From an uncultured bacterium (lineage in GTDB: Bacteria; Muiribacteriota; Ozemobacteria; Ozemobacterales; Ozemobacteraceae), in NCBI GenBank assembly GCA_937949615.1, contig CALEDQ010000029.1, forward strand, positions 62,001-126,000: a DNA stretch of 64,000 nt, written 5' to 3'. Of the stretch, positions 18,242 to 26,878 are shown one piece after another (within the stretch, counting starts at the first letter, position 1; every line of letters starts with the position of its first letter). The notes under the pieces were generated by a model. The model was not told the DNA's origin, did no database searches, and saw only the letters and a list, made by a program, of their open reading frames with translations. The position numbers and the translations under genes are program-made.

Positions 18242-18703
18242 ATTTTCATCCCATCATCCCAATTGCCTGGTGGCCATATGCAACCACCTCAAATACCGCT
18301 GTCCTGACGGGCAGCCTCTTTTTCTACCCCCCCCTTCGAAATCAGTTAAGGCTGAATTAATTACCTGCATAGCTCCCGGGTCAGTCGGGAAGTTGCCAGG
18401 ACAACCGGAGGCCTTCAATTCAGGAAAGCCCTCGCCCACCCATGCAACAGCTTTACTCCACCTGAGCTTTCATGCCAGCCATTACCCCTGCGCATCTGAT
18501 GAAGCACATTTAAAGCAGCTTCGGGCCAGCGGCCAGCGCATCGGCTTTTTACAAAGAGGCTCACAAAAGTTCAAGACAGAGAACATCGGCGGACAGACCG
18601 GGCACAACCGGTCTGTCTCGAACCTGCCCATGGCTGCAACGATGCAGCCAACGGGCCTGACCAGTTTCAAAGACCTGAGTTCAACTTATCAAAGCTTATT
18701 TAC
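18242..18703 (-). other. Structured spacer between flagellins 4 and 3, no gene seen
   Basis: About 460 bases without a convincing ORF on either strand. It contains several inverted repeats: GGTGG/CCACC around 18269-18288, CCCG/CGGG near 18375-18395, a 10-bp stem GACAGACCGG/CCGGTCTGTC (18592-18617) and GGCTGCA-ACGA-TGCAGCC inside GCCC/GGGC (18626-18656). The last two lie 50-110 bases past the flagellin 4 stop and may end or stabilise that mRNA, though no U tract follows. I saw no match to a sigma-28 promoter or to a riboswitch I could name. Confidence 0.5.
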
Positions 18704-20935
18704 TTATCCGAGCAGCTGCAGGACCCCCTGTGGAATCATGTTGGCCTGCGCCAGCATTGCAGTGCCGGACTGAGAGACAATCTGGTTCCGGGTGAACTCG
18801 ATCATTTCCTGAGCGATGTCGGCGTCTCTGATGCGAGACTCGGCAGCGCTGAGGTTGGAGTGAGTACTGCGCAGATTGTTAACTGCGTATTCAAGTCGAT
18901 TCTGGAAAGCCCCCAGTTTCGACCTTTCTGAAGAAACCATATCTATGGCTTTATTTAGCTTGCCGAGAGCCTTTTGCGCCCCGGCAACGGTAGTCATGTC
19001 GAGTTTATCGACACCAAGAGCCTTAGCTGTCATGTCAGCCATGCCGACTTCCATTGACTGCCCCTGGTCAGCGCCAATCTGAAACTGAGGCTGATTGTTA
19101 ACCACATGCATGCGGAAGTTGGTATCGCCGGTGCCCTTAACCGATGCATTGAAAAGACCAAGCTTGCTGCTCATATGAGCGACATCGGCTGTATCTGCGG
19201 CACTGAACTGGAAGGTAACCATACTGGTATAGGCAGGCGCATTATCACGGTGCAGTTTGCCCACAAGAGTCGAGGTGAAAGCCAGGGCACCACCGACCTG
19301 ATCGACTCTGGCAAAAACCGACTGGGTATCGAATTCGGTCTTGGCACCAACCTGAAAGTCTACGAATGAAATCATGTCGGCAGAGGTCACCGTATTGACA
19401 AGGGTGACGCGGACTGTGGCAACATGCACACCATCACCGACGATAAAGCCAACGGTTGCACCACCGGCTGCAGTAGCCTTGAACTGGCTGAAACCCCATT
19501 CAAGTGAATTAGTGTCTTTATTACCATCGACGAAACCACTATAGGTTCCCGCCAATAAACCAAGTCTGTCCGCCTGACCAGTAAAGTTGGCGACAGCAAC
19601 CGTATTAGGTATGGTTGATGCGGCTGAAATAGGCCTTTCGTAGCTGATTCGCAACTGCCCTTCAACGATAGAAGAACTCAGACCATCCACACCGGCTGCC
19701 TCGATTTCGGCATTAACTTGTCTGGCAATAGCTTCCATGCCCCAGAGACCGGCATTGAGTTCGACAGTAACTTCAAGGTTGGCGGCGCTGATGACAAAGG
19801 TCGAGTCAGTGGTAAAACGCAGACCCTGCTCAAGGCCCTGTGTACCGGCAACCTGGGCGGCCTGTGAATTGAACTGCACGTCAATACCTTCAAGCAGACC
19901 ATAGGCACGGTCAGTTTCGGTTCTTACGGTTCTGACGTTTCCGAAACTGTCTCTAAGGGTGACTTCAGCCCTGTTATTTTCTGCCTGGCGGGTGACTGTA
20001 AAGCCAAGAGCATCGATTACTCCCTGATCACCACACACAGAAACAGTGCCTGGTTCACCGATGCTGCCTGAAACCAGCTCAATATAGCCGCCAAGACCGG
20101 CAATCTGGGTCTGAGCAGTATTTACAGTTGCGGTGCGGCTGTTTTTAATATCAAGGCCGCTTTCGCTGTTGATAGCGTTCTGAAAAGAAGCGGCAAGATT
20201 GTCGAGAGTCATCTGGGCATCGAGAGTTATTCCGGTGCTTTTGGCATTACCGTTCAGAGTAAGACTTATCGGGGTATCGAGAACAAAAACACCATTCGCA
20301 TTATAAAATTGTGCGATACTCTGCAGCTGGGTGTTGCCGTCGGCCAGTTGCCCTGAACCGTCATTGAGAGTGAAAATCTGTGATCTCTGCATTTCAGAGA
20401 TACCAGCATGCAGCAGGGCGAGACTGACAGTGTAGTCGCCGCCGGCCTGAGATGGATTACCGGTTACAATACCATCGACAGAAGCGGAACTGGCGCTAAT
20501 AAGAGCTGTCTGACTGCCATCGAGCAGTTTTTTAGTGTTGAATTCAGTATTGCGGGCAATTCGATCGAGATCGTCGCGCAGCTGAATTACTTCTTTCTGA
20601 ATTTCGAGACGGTCATTGCTGGTAAGTGTGTCATTTGAAGACTGAATAGCCAGCTCACGCATGCGGTGCAGAATACTGTGTGACTCATTCATGGCGCCTT
20701 CTGCGGTCTGTATCATCGAGATACCATCCTGGGCATTTAAAACAGCCCGGTTCAGACCACGAATCTGACGGCGCATTTTTTCGCTGATGGCAAGACCGGC
20801 GGCATCATCAGCAGCTCTGTTGATTCTCATGCCGGAACTCAGTTTCTCGATCGATTTTTCGAGGCGGCCGGCGGTGTTGTTTACGTGACCGTAAGTGGAA
20901 AGTGCGACTACGTTCTGATTAATGCGTAATGACAT
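18704..20935 (-). CDS. Flagellin 4 (743 aa)
   Basis: Flagellar filament subunit of the same subtype as flagellins 2, 3 and 5. N-terminus MSLRINQNVVALSTYGHVNN, then SSGMRINRAADDAAGLAISE; C-terminus QSGTAMLAQANMIPQGVLQL. Its D1 C-terminal helix (LGVDKLDMTTVAGAQKALGK) is closer to flagellins 1 and 5, so segments may have been exchanged between copies. The middle holds SQAAQVAGTQGLEQG and GLSSSIVEGQLRISYERP. It starts 98 bases after the stop of the 64-codon ORF and could be co-transcribed with it from the sigma-28 promoter at 21294-21320. Confidence 0.95.
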   Translation of the reverse strand: MSLRINQNVVALSTYGHVNNTAGRLEKSIEKLSSGMRINRAADDAAGLAISEKMRRQIRGLNRAVLNAQDGISMIQTAEGAMNESHSILHRMRELAIQSSNDTLTSNDRLEIQKEVIQLRDDLDRIARNTEFNTKKLLDGSQTALISASSASVDGIVTGNPSQAGGDYTVSLALLHAGISEMQRSQIFTLNDGSGQLADGNTQLQSIAQFYNANGVFVLDTPISLTLNGNAKSTGITLDAQMTLDNLAASFQNAINSESGLDIKNSRTATVNTAQTQIAGLGGYIELVSGSIGEPGTVSVCGDQGVIDALGFTVTRQAENNRAEVTLRDSFGNVRTVRTETDRAYGLLEGIDVQFNSQAAQVAGTQGLEQGLRFTTDSTFVISAANLEVTVELNAGLWGMEAIARQVNAEIEAAGVDGLSSSIVEGQLRISYERPISAASTIPNTVAVANFTGQADRLGLLAGTYSGFVDGNKDTNSLEWGFSQFKATAAGGATVGFIVGDGVHVATVRVTLVNTVTSADMISFVDFQVGAKTEFDTQSVFARVDQVGGALAFTSTLVGKLHRDNAPAYTSMVTFQFSAADTADVAHMSSKLGLFNASVKGTGDTNFRMHVVNNQPQFQIGADQGQSMEVGMADMTAKALGVDKLDMTTVAGAQKALGKLNKAIDMVSSERSKLGAFQNRLEYAVNNLRSTHSNLSAAESRIRDADIAQEMIEFTRNQIVSQSGTAMLAQANMIPQGVLQLLG

Positions 20936-20983
20936 GGTTGATTCCTCCGTGAATCAGTTTGAAAATTTTGCCGCATCCTTGCG
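20936..20983 (-). promoter_or_regulatory. Two-hairpin CsrA-type leader of flagellin 4
   Basis: Perfect stem GAUUC-ACGGAG-GAAUC (20955 to 20940) with the ribosome site in the loop; upstream CGCA-AGGA-UGCG (20983 to 20972), where GCAAGGAUGC is very close to the CsrA consensus CARGGAUG. Confidence 0.68.
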
Positions 20984-21033
20984 ACAGGGTGATAAAGTAT
21001 AAAGAAACGAACTCTGGTCAAGAGGTTTTTAAA

Positions 21034-21228
21034 CTATTTTTTCAAACAGCTAAAACCACGATCAGAAAACAGTTCCGAAGAAATTTGGGTGACGAAACCA
21101 ACAATACTGGCGAAGAAAAAAGCCAGCGAATTCTTACAGGCATTCAGCCGATCGAATAAAAAACCAACCGGACCGATGCGTCTGCGGTTACGCCTTAAAC
21201 GCAGAAAGAGACCAAACGGTATCAGCAT
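21034..21228 (-). CDS. 64-residue protein expressed like a flagellin
   Basis: Small basic protein beginning MLIPFGLFLRLRRNRRRIGP, with a hydrophobic segment (SLAFFFASIVGFVTQI, about residues 33-48) that could cross the membrane once. It is not similar to flagellin and I recognise no family. Support for it being real is regulatory: a near-perfect sigma-28 promoter upstream and a two-hairpin leader with the ribosome site in the loop, exactly as in the flagellin genes. The ATG at 21228 is chosen because the leader ends there; the frame extends upstream to 21255 but that would run through the hairpin. It lies directly before flagellin 4 on the same strand. Confidence 0.6.
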   Translation of the reverse strand: MLIPFGLFLRLRRNRRRIGPVGFLFDRLNACKNSLAFFFASIVGFVTQISSELFSDRGFSCLKK

Positions 21229-21273
21229 TTTGATTCCTCCATGAATCATGCTCACACGACTTCCATGTGTGTG
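21229..21273 (-). promoter_or_regulatory. Two-hairpin CsrA-type leader of the 64-residue protein
   Basis: Perfect stem GAUUC-AUGGAG-GAAUC (21247 to 21232) around the ribosome site; upstream a CACAC/GUGUG stem (about 21271 to 21253) with AUGGAA in an 11-nt loop. Confidence 0.62.
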
Positions 21274-21293
21274 ATCAACTCGTTACTGACACC

Positions 21294-21320
21294 TTTTCGG
21301 CAACTTTTTGAATTTGTTTA
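21294..21320 (-). promoter_or_regulatory. Sigma-28 promoter upstream of the 64-residue protein
   Basis: On the minus strand TAAA (21320-21317), 15-nt spacer, GCCGAAAA (21301-21294): the -35 is perfect and the -10 differs by one base from GCCGATAA. Transcription would start about 55-60 nt before the ATG and include the whole two-hairpin leader. Confidence 0.65.
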
Positions 21321-21331
21321 ACGTTTTTTGA

Positions 21332-21371
21332 CAAAAAAAAATCCGCCGCCGAAAGCATCGCTTTCGGCGGC
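21332..21371 (-). terminator. Rho-independent terminator after flagellin 5
   Basis: Perfect 12-bp stem GCCGCCGAAAGC / GCTTTCGGCGGC (21345-21356 and 21360-21371) with a 3-nt loop and, on the minus strand, nine consecutive U residues. Confidence 0.93.
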
Positions 21372-21398
21372 AGAAATTTTAAATCGCCCGATTAAACC

Positions 21399-23591
21399 TT
21401 ACTGACCGAGCAATGAGAGAACACTCTGCGGAACCATATTGGCCTGAGCCAGCATTGCGGTGCCTGACTGAGAAACAATCTGATTGCGGGTGAATTCAAT
21501 CATTTCCTGAGCGATATCAGCATCTCTGATGCGGGATTCGGCAGAGGTCAGGTTGCTGGAAGTATTGCGCAAGTTGTTGATCGAGTATTCCAGGCGGTTC
21601 TGGAAAGCACCCAGTTTTGAGCGTTCAGTCGAAATGGTGTCAAGAGCTTTGTTCAGTTTGGCAAGAGATTCCTGAGCACCATCGACGCTGGTCATATCGA
21701 GTTTGTCGATACCAAGAGCGCGACTGGACATATCGCCCATGGAGATCTGCATACTCTGGCCCTGATCGGCACCAATCTGGAATTGCGGCTTGTTGTCAAC
21801 GACATGAATTCTGAAGTTGGTATCACCAGTACCCTTGGCGGTGCCATTGGTAAGACCAAAAGTATCGCGGGCATCAGCATCACTGACAGCAAGAGTTACC
21901 AGACTTCTGACAGCACCGGTATCCTGATTTTCCTGGCCAACACGGGTTGAAGTAAAGGCAAGCGAGCCATTTACAGCATCGATTCTAGCCTGAACATCAT
22001 CGGTATTAAGCTGAGCGTTGGCCGATGCGATAAAGGCGTTGATTTCGACAAGGTCGGCAGTCTGAGGTGTATCTGCGGTAGTGTAGGCAGTAATAACGCT
22101 TGAGTCACCATCATCATCGGTAAGAGTGAAAGTGACCAGAGTACCGGTCGTAGTATGATAAAGGCTGAAACCGCTGATCTCTTTCGAGGTATCCTTATCA
22201 CCTTCAACAAATCCGCTTTTCTGCTGGTTGACAATGCCAAGTTCATCAGCAGCCGCAGCACTGATGGTAATAGTGGAATTGTTGGTTGCGGTAGGCGGTT
22301 CATAAGCAATACGAATCTGCCCGTCAACTACAGAAGCAGACAAGCCATCGATGCCGACAGTGTCAATCTGATCGTTAAGACTTCTGGCAATACCTTCCAT
22401 CGACCAGTCACCTGCTGCAATAGTGGCATTCAGAGTGGCACCACCGGCAGAAACTGTAAAAGTCTGGGGTGCAGTCAGTCGCAGACCTTCCACAATCCCG
22501 CCATTACCGGCAATCTGGGCGGCCTGAGAGGTAAAGTGCAGATCGATACCGCCAAGCAGGCCACTGGCGCGGTCACTGCTGGTTCTGACATTGCTGACGT
22601 TACCCATGCCATCGGTGAGAGTCAGCTGCACCAGGTTGTTTTCAGACTTTCTGGTTTCGGCGAAACCGAGAGCATCGACTACCGACTGCGGACCGGAGAT
22701 CGAGAAATCACCCTGATCGCCCACAGAACCGGAAGCGAGCTGGATGTAACCACCAATACCGGAGATGCCTGATATAGCTGTTCCGACGACGCCGGCATTT
22801 GAATTGCGGATACCAAGACCGGCTTCGCTGGTAAGAGCCTGCTGAATTGCGGCGGCAAGTTCGTTGAGACTCATCTGAGCATCGATGGTAATGAGAGCAT
22901 CTTCTGAGTTACCGGTAAGAGTCAGCTGCTGCGGTGAGCTGAGAGAAAAACTGCCATTACTGTCGTAGAACTGCGAAATATCCTGAAGTTTGGTGCTGCC
23001 GTCAGCGAGTTCACCGGTATTCTTGTCGGTAAAAACCTGACTGCGCTGCATCTGAGAGATACCACCGCTGAGCAGAGCAATGCTGACATTGTAATCGCCA
23101 CCACCATTGGCGTTGCCAGTAACGATGCCATTAACAGACTTTGACGTTGAACTGATCAGAGCAGACTGGCTGCCGTTGAGCAGCTTTTTGGTGTTGAATT
23201 CGGTGTTCTGAGAAATTCTGTCGATTTCAGAGCGGAGCTGATTGACTTCTTTCTGAATTTCGAGGCGGTCATTACCGGTAAGAGTGTCGTTCGAAGCCTG
23301 AATAGCAAGTTCACGCATTCTCTGAACGATGCTCTGTGATTCGTTGAGAGCACCTTCGGCAGTCTGAATCATTGAAATACCGTCCTGGGCATTCAATACG
23401 GCACGATTCAGGCCTCTGACCTGGCGACGCATCTTTTCACTGATAGCAAGACCGGCGGCGTCGTCGGCGGCTGAGTTGATTCTCATACCAGAGCTCAGCT
23501 TCTGAATTGACTTTTCGAGTCTGGAGGTGGTCTGAGTAAGATTTGAATAGGTCTGGATTGAAAGAACGTTCTGATTGATTCGTAGCGACAT
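21399..23591 (-). CDS. Flagellin 5 (730 aa)
   Basis: Flagellar filament subunit of the majority subtype. N-terminus MSLRINQNVLSIQTYSNLTQ; C-terminus VSQSGTAMLAQANMVPQSVL then SLLGQ, one residue longer than its siblings. The variable middle is more Asp/Thr-rich than in the others (LTDDDGDSSVITAYTTADTP). MHVV-type return motif appears as IHVVDNKPQFQIGADQGQSM. It has the longest leader stem of the set, its own likely sigma-28 promoter, and a strong terminator, so it forms an independent transcription unit. Confidence 0.95.
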   Translation of the reverse strand: MSLRINQNVLSIQTYSNLTQTTSRLEKSIQKLSSGMRINSAADDAAGLAISEKMRRQVRGLNRAVLNAQDGISMIQTAEGALNESQSIVQRMRELAIQASNDTLTGNDRLEIQKEVNQLRSEIDRISQNTEFNTKKLLNGSQSALISSTSKSVNGIVTGNANGGGDYNVSIALLSGGISQMQRSQVFTDKNTGELADGSTKLQDISQFYDSNGSFSLSSPQQLTLTGNSEDALITIDAQMSLNELAAAIQQALTSEAGLGIRNSNAGVVGTAISGISGIGGYIQLASGSVGDQGDFSISGPQSVVDALGFAETRKSENNLVQLTLTDGMGNVSNVRTSSDRASGLLGGIDLHFTSQAAQIAGNGGIVEGLRLTAPQTFTVSAGGATLNATIAAGDWSMEGIARSLNDQIDTVGIDGLSASVVDGQIRIAYEPPTATNNSTITISAAAADELGIVNQQKSGFVEGDKDTSKEISGFSLYHTTTGTLVTFTLTDDDGDSSVITAYTTADTPQTADLVEINAFIASANAQLNTDDVQARIDAVNGSLAFTSTRVGQENQDTGAVRSLVTLAVSDADARDTFGLTNGTAKGTGDTNFRIHVVDNKPQFQIGADQGQSMQISMGDMSSRALGIDKLDMTSVDGAQESLAKLNKALDTISTERSKLGAFQNRLEYSINNLRNTSSNLTSAESRIRDADIAQEMIEFTRNQIVSQSGTAMLAQANMVPQSVLSLLGQ

Positions 23592-23635
23592 AAAAATTCC
23601 TCCTTGAATTTTTGTCTTTCAGCACTTCCTTGTGC
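23592..23635 (-). promoter_or_regulatory. Two-hairpin CsrA-type leader of flagellin 5
   Basis: AAAAAUUC-AAGGAG-GAAUUUUU (23613 to 23592) is a perfect 8-bp stem with the ribosome site in the loop. Upstream, GCAC-AAGGAA-GUGC (23635 to 23622) has AAGGA in its loop. The stem bases differ from the other leaders but pairing is kept. Confidence 0.68.
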
Positions 23636-23873
23636 CGAACTCCTTAGATTACAGGTCTTTGCAACACATTCTTTAATTCTAGAACTTCATTGCCCTCCTT
23701 TCAGGTCTGCAGTCAACAAGGCCTATTTTCGCCTTTCTATTAGGACTATCGACATTTTGCTGCTCATTATTTCGCCAGATTTAAAGTGATTAAATCTGTT
23801 TTTCACAATTTTATTAACGTTTGCTTACGTTATCACATAAAAATATCTCTTTTTCAACTTTTTTAAAAATTAA
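23636..23873 (-). other. AT-rich spacer upstream of flagellin 5 with a candidate sigma-28 promoter
   Basis: No gene seen. On the minus strand GAAA (23773-23770), 16-nt spacer, GTCGATAG (23753-23746) is a fair sigma-28 match. The 23780-23870 part is strongly AT-rich, unlike the flanking genes. Confidence 0.45.
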
Positions 23874-23910
23874 TAAAAAAATTTCCAGATCGGTTATGAT
23901 CTGGAAATTA
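23874..23910 (-). terminator. Rho-independent terminator after the persulfide oxidoreductase
   Basis: Perfect 12-bp stem AATTTCCAGATC / GATCTGGAAATT (23881-23892 and 23899-23910) followed on the minus strand by a U run. Confidence 0.9.
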
Positions 23911-23936
23911 GAGGGATAGAGAGAGAGTTTTACAAA

Positions 23937-26381
23937 TCAGATGAACAATCCGGCAGAACTGTTCGACAATTCTTCGATATATTTGGCAACACCGGCAACT
24001 TCAACGCCGTCGATAAGCTCGCTCTGATCGATGCCCATCACATCCATGCTCATCGAGCAGGCTACCAGCTTAACACCGTTGGCAACTGCCTGTTTCAGAA
24101 GTTCATGTAACGGGGTCACGTGTTTACTGTCCATTACCTTGTGCATCATCATGGTACCCATGCCACCCATATTCATCTTCGAGAGCTTGAGACCATTGAT
24201 ATCTTTTGGCAGCATCATTCCGAACATGGTTTCCATCACACCCTTGCTAAGAGGCTTGTCGGGCTGGCGGCGCAGAATGCTCAAACCCCAGAAAGTGAAG
24301 AAAAGGGTTGTTTTATAACCAGCCGCAGCGGCACCGTTGGCAATAATCAGGGCGGCCATAGCCTTATCGAGATCGTTGCTGAAAATCACATTGGTCATCT
24401 GCTTATGACAACTGGTCAGTGGCGTGCAGGAAACTTTGCCAACCTTCTTAACCGTGGCTTTGAATTTGCCGCCGGCAATCTTTTCGACACCAACGCACTC
24501 ATTACCGGTCGAGCGGCACCAGGCTGGCACGTCAGCGGCAAAACCCGCATCAGTTGAAATGATTTCGACCGCCTGCCCCTTTTCGATTGCCTCGACAGCG
24601 GAGCGAAGCTGCGAGATCGGACCCGGGCACTGCAGGCCGCAGACATCGAGCTTCTTCACAACAGTGAAAGCCGTTGCGGAAGCTTCGCCAGCAGTTTCCC
24701 CTTCACCACCGGCATCATCGGTCATCTGCGCCTTATCATAAGAGGCATTCTGATTGATCATGCAGTAGGTTTTATAGCCGCCGTCAAGATTGCTGGCCTT
24801 AAAGCCGCGCTGAGCGAGAATACGATAAGCAAGGTAACCTCGCAGGCCGGCCTGACAGTAGACCATGTATTCTTTTTGCGGGTCAAGCTCGGAAAGTCTT
24901 TTACGAAGCTCATGCAGCGGAATATTGAGCGATCCAGGAATCGCCCCGGCGAGAACTTCTTCTCGGGTTCTGACGTCAAGAAGCTTCTGATCAGGCCGCA
25001 GCCCGGCAATATCAGCCACATGGAAATGGCGGCCGTGGCCGCGCAGAATATTTGCAGCAACGAAGCCTGCGTAGTTAACCGGATCTTTAGCGGAACCGTA
25101 GGGGGGAGCGTAGCAGAGTTCCATTTCTTCAAGATCGTAGACATTCATTCCGGCACGAATAGCGACTGCCAGCACGTCGATACGCTTTTCAACCCCGTCC
25201 ATGCCGACCGCCTGGGCTCCAAGAACCCTGCCGGTGTCCGGGTCATAGATCATCTTCATACTGATCGACGTTGCACCCGGGTAGTAAGAAGCGTGGTTCG
25301 ACGGGTGTACATATACCTTGTCGTATCTTATCGCATGCTTTTTCGCCTGTTTTTCACTCAGTCCGGTCATCGCGAAGGTCAGATCGAACACTTTGCAGAC
25401 GGCTGAGCCCTGAGTATCACGATATTCGCGCTCGAGGCCGAAAATATTGTCGACCGCAATGCGCCCCTGACGGTTTGCCGGGCCGGCAAGAGGTATCAGA
25501 GCCGGTTTACCGGTCATCAGGTCGGTCACCTCGACCGCATCACCGACGGCATAAACTGCCTTGTCACTGGTCTGCATGTGCCGGTTAACTTTGATACCGC
25601 CGGTTACTCCAAGTTCGATGCCGGCCTCTTTCGCCAGTTTATTTTCTGGTCTGACACCAATGGCCATAATTACCACGTCTGCAGAAACCTTGCTGCCTGA
25701 GCTGAGAATAACCCGCAACTGCTGCTCTGCTTTTTCAAAACTGGTAACTGACTGACCGAGTTTCAGATCTACGCCGCTCATACGAATTTCGGTATGCAGC
25801 ATCGCTGCCATTTCTGGGTCAGCCGGACCCATTACCTGTTCTGCCAGTTCAACCAGAGTGACATTCATACCGGCATGCCGCAGAGATTCAGCCATTTCAA
25901 GACCGATATAACCACCACCGACAACCACCGCAGAGCTTTTGCCGGCGATAGCTGATTTGATGCGATCTGTATCTTCGAGATTGCGCAGGGTGTAAATCCC
26001 TGGCAGTTCGATACCGTTGATGGGCGGTCTTACTGCCGATGCCCCCGGGCTAAGAATCAGATAATCATAGGATTCTGAATATTCTTCGCCGTTAGCAAGG
26101 TTGCGAACCTGAACAGTCTTTTTACTGCGATCGATGCTGAGAACTTCATTACGCACTCTGACGTCAATCGCAAACTTTTCGTTCATTATCTCAGGTGTCG
26201 TAACCAGAAGCTTTTCGCGCTCTTCGATTATGTCGCCAATGTGATAAGGCAAGCCACAGTTGGCAAAAGAAATATGTTCGCCACGCTCAAACAGTATGAT
26301 CTCTGCTTTTTCGTCAAGTCTGCGGGCTCTGGCGGCAGCACTGGCACCACCGGCCACTCCACCAACGATAAGTATTTTCAT
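23937..26381 (-). CDS. CoA-disulfide/persulfide reductase fused to rhodanese, TusA and DsrE-like domains
   Basis: 814 residues in four domains. Residues 1-450: FAD/NAD(P) disulfide reductase with MKILIVGGVAGGASAAARAR (FAD site), FANCGLPY active Cys42 typical of CoA-disulfide/NADH-dependent persulfide reductases, AVVVGGGYIGLEMAES (NAD site) and VYAVGDAVEV. Residues about 455-545: rhodanese with YCQAGLRGY, active Cys near 508. Residues about 575-645: TusA-like, LDVCGLQCPGPI. Residues about 650-814: DsrE/DsrF-like with CSMSMDVMGI. Such fusions are known in bacteria that handle sulfane sulfur; the likely role is reduction and relay of protein or CoA persulfides. Thioredoxin starts 11 bases before its ATG on the same strand. 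The pair sits between flagellins 5 and 6 with no motility link visible. Confidence 0.9.
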   Translation of the reverse strand: MKILIVGGVAGGASAAARARRLDEKAEIILFERGEHISFANCGLPYHIGDIIEEREKLLVTTPEIMNEKFAIDVRVRNEVLSIDRSKKTVQVRNLANGEEYSESYDYLILSPGASAVRPPINGIELPGIYTLRNLEDTDRIKSAIAGKSSAVVVGGGYIGLEMAESLRHAGMNVTLVELAEQVMGPADPEMAAMLHTEIRMSGVDLKLGQSVTSFEKAEQQLRVILSSGSKVSADVVIMAIGVRPENKLAKEAGIELGVTGGIKVNRHMQTSDKAVYAVGDAVEVTDLMTGKPALIPLAGPANRQGRIAVDNIFGLEREYRDTQGSAVCKVFDLTFAMTGLSEKQAKKHAIRYDKVYVHPSNHASYYPGATSISMKMIYDPDTGRVLGAQAVGMDGVEKRIDVLAVAIRAGMNVYDLEEMELCYAPPYGSAKDPVNYAGFVAANILRGHGRHFHVADIAGLRPDQKLLDVRTREEVLAGAIPGSLNIPLHELRKRLSELDPQKEYMVYCQAGLRGYLAYRILAQRGFKASNLDGGYKTYCMINQNASYDKAQMTDDAGGEGETAGEASATAFTVVKKLDVCGLQCPGPISQLRSAVEAIEKGQAVEIISTDAGFAADVPAWCRSTGNECVGVEKIAGGKFKATVKKVGKVSCTPLTSCHKQMTNVIFSNDLDKAMAALIIANGAAAAGYKTTLFFTFWGLSILRRQPDKPLSKGVMETMFGMMLPKDINGLKLSKMNMGGMGTMMMHKVMDSKHVTPLHELLKQAVANGVKLVACSMSMDVMGIDQSELIDGVEVAGVAKYIEELSNSSAGLFI

Positions 26382-26392
26382 GGCTAGCTCCT

Positions 26393-26704
26393 TCAGGCTA
26401 AGGCTTTTACAAGTGTATCTTCACTCTGCACGCCCTGAAAAACCTTTTCAGGCATGCCATTTTTAAACACAATCAGGGTCGGAATACTGAAAATGCTGAA
26501 TTTTGAAGCAATATCAGGGCTTTCTTCGACATTGAGTTTGCCAACCTTCGCCTGGCTGCCGATTTTTCTGGCAACCGCATCGAGAATCGGCAGCTGCATC
26601 TGGCACGGACCGCACCATGGAGCCCAGAAGTCGACCAGAACGGTACCGGAACCGGTGAATTCAGAAAAGTTCTGAGAATTAAGCTTTTCAACATTGTTAC
26701 TCAT
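26393..26704 (-). CDS. trxA: Thioredoxin
   Basis: 103 residues from the ATG at 26704, which has GGAGG 9 nt upstream; a longer reading to 26779 is not needed. FWAPWCGPCQMQLPILD carries the CGPC redox site (Cys31, Cys34), and SIPTLIVFKNG holds the cis-proline. Length is that of a single-domain thioredoxin. Cytosolic dithiol reductant. Only 11 bases separate it from the persulfide oxidoreductase, so they form an operon; thioredoxin could reduce persulfides formed by its rhodanese or TusA domains. Confidence 0.93.
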   Translation of the reverse strand: MSNNVEKLNSQNFSEFTGSGTVLVDFWAPWCGPCQMQLPILDAVARKIGSQAKVGKLNVEESPDIASKFSIFSIPTLIVFKNGMPEKVFQGVQSEDTLVKALA

Positions 26705-26878
26705 ATAAATAACCTCCAGCTTTGTTAAATCTAGCACAAACAAAGCAACAATTATGCCAACTCCCAGAACCATCATCAATAAAGATTTTCATCAAATAAA
26801 TAACCAGAACCAGAAATCAATGAAACAAAAGTTGCGCAACACAATTTCAAAACTTTTCGCAACCAAACGTAATTATGG

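Noticed and set aside
18242..18703. c-di-GMP, cobalamin or other riboswitch in the flagellin spacer
   Set aside because: I compared both strands with the GEMM and B12-box patterns I remember and found no match beyond generic hairpins.
11656..23131. Many 60-200 residue ORFs antisense to or out of frame with the flagellins
   Set aside because: They recur at matching positions in the repeated flagellin ends, as expected for shadows of conserved sequence, and none has its own ribosome site and known domain.
13272..23635. Leader palindromes as attachment sites or IS ends
   Set aside because: They lie only at fixed distance before start codons, contain the ribosome site, and no transposase or recombinase gene is present.
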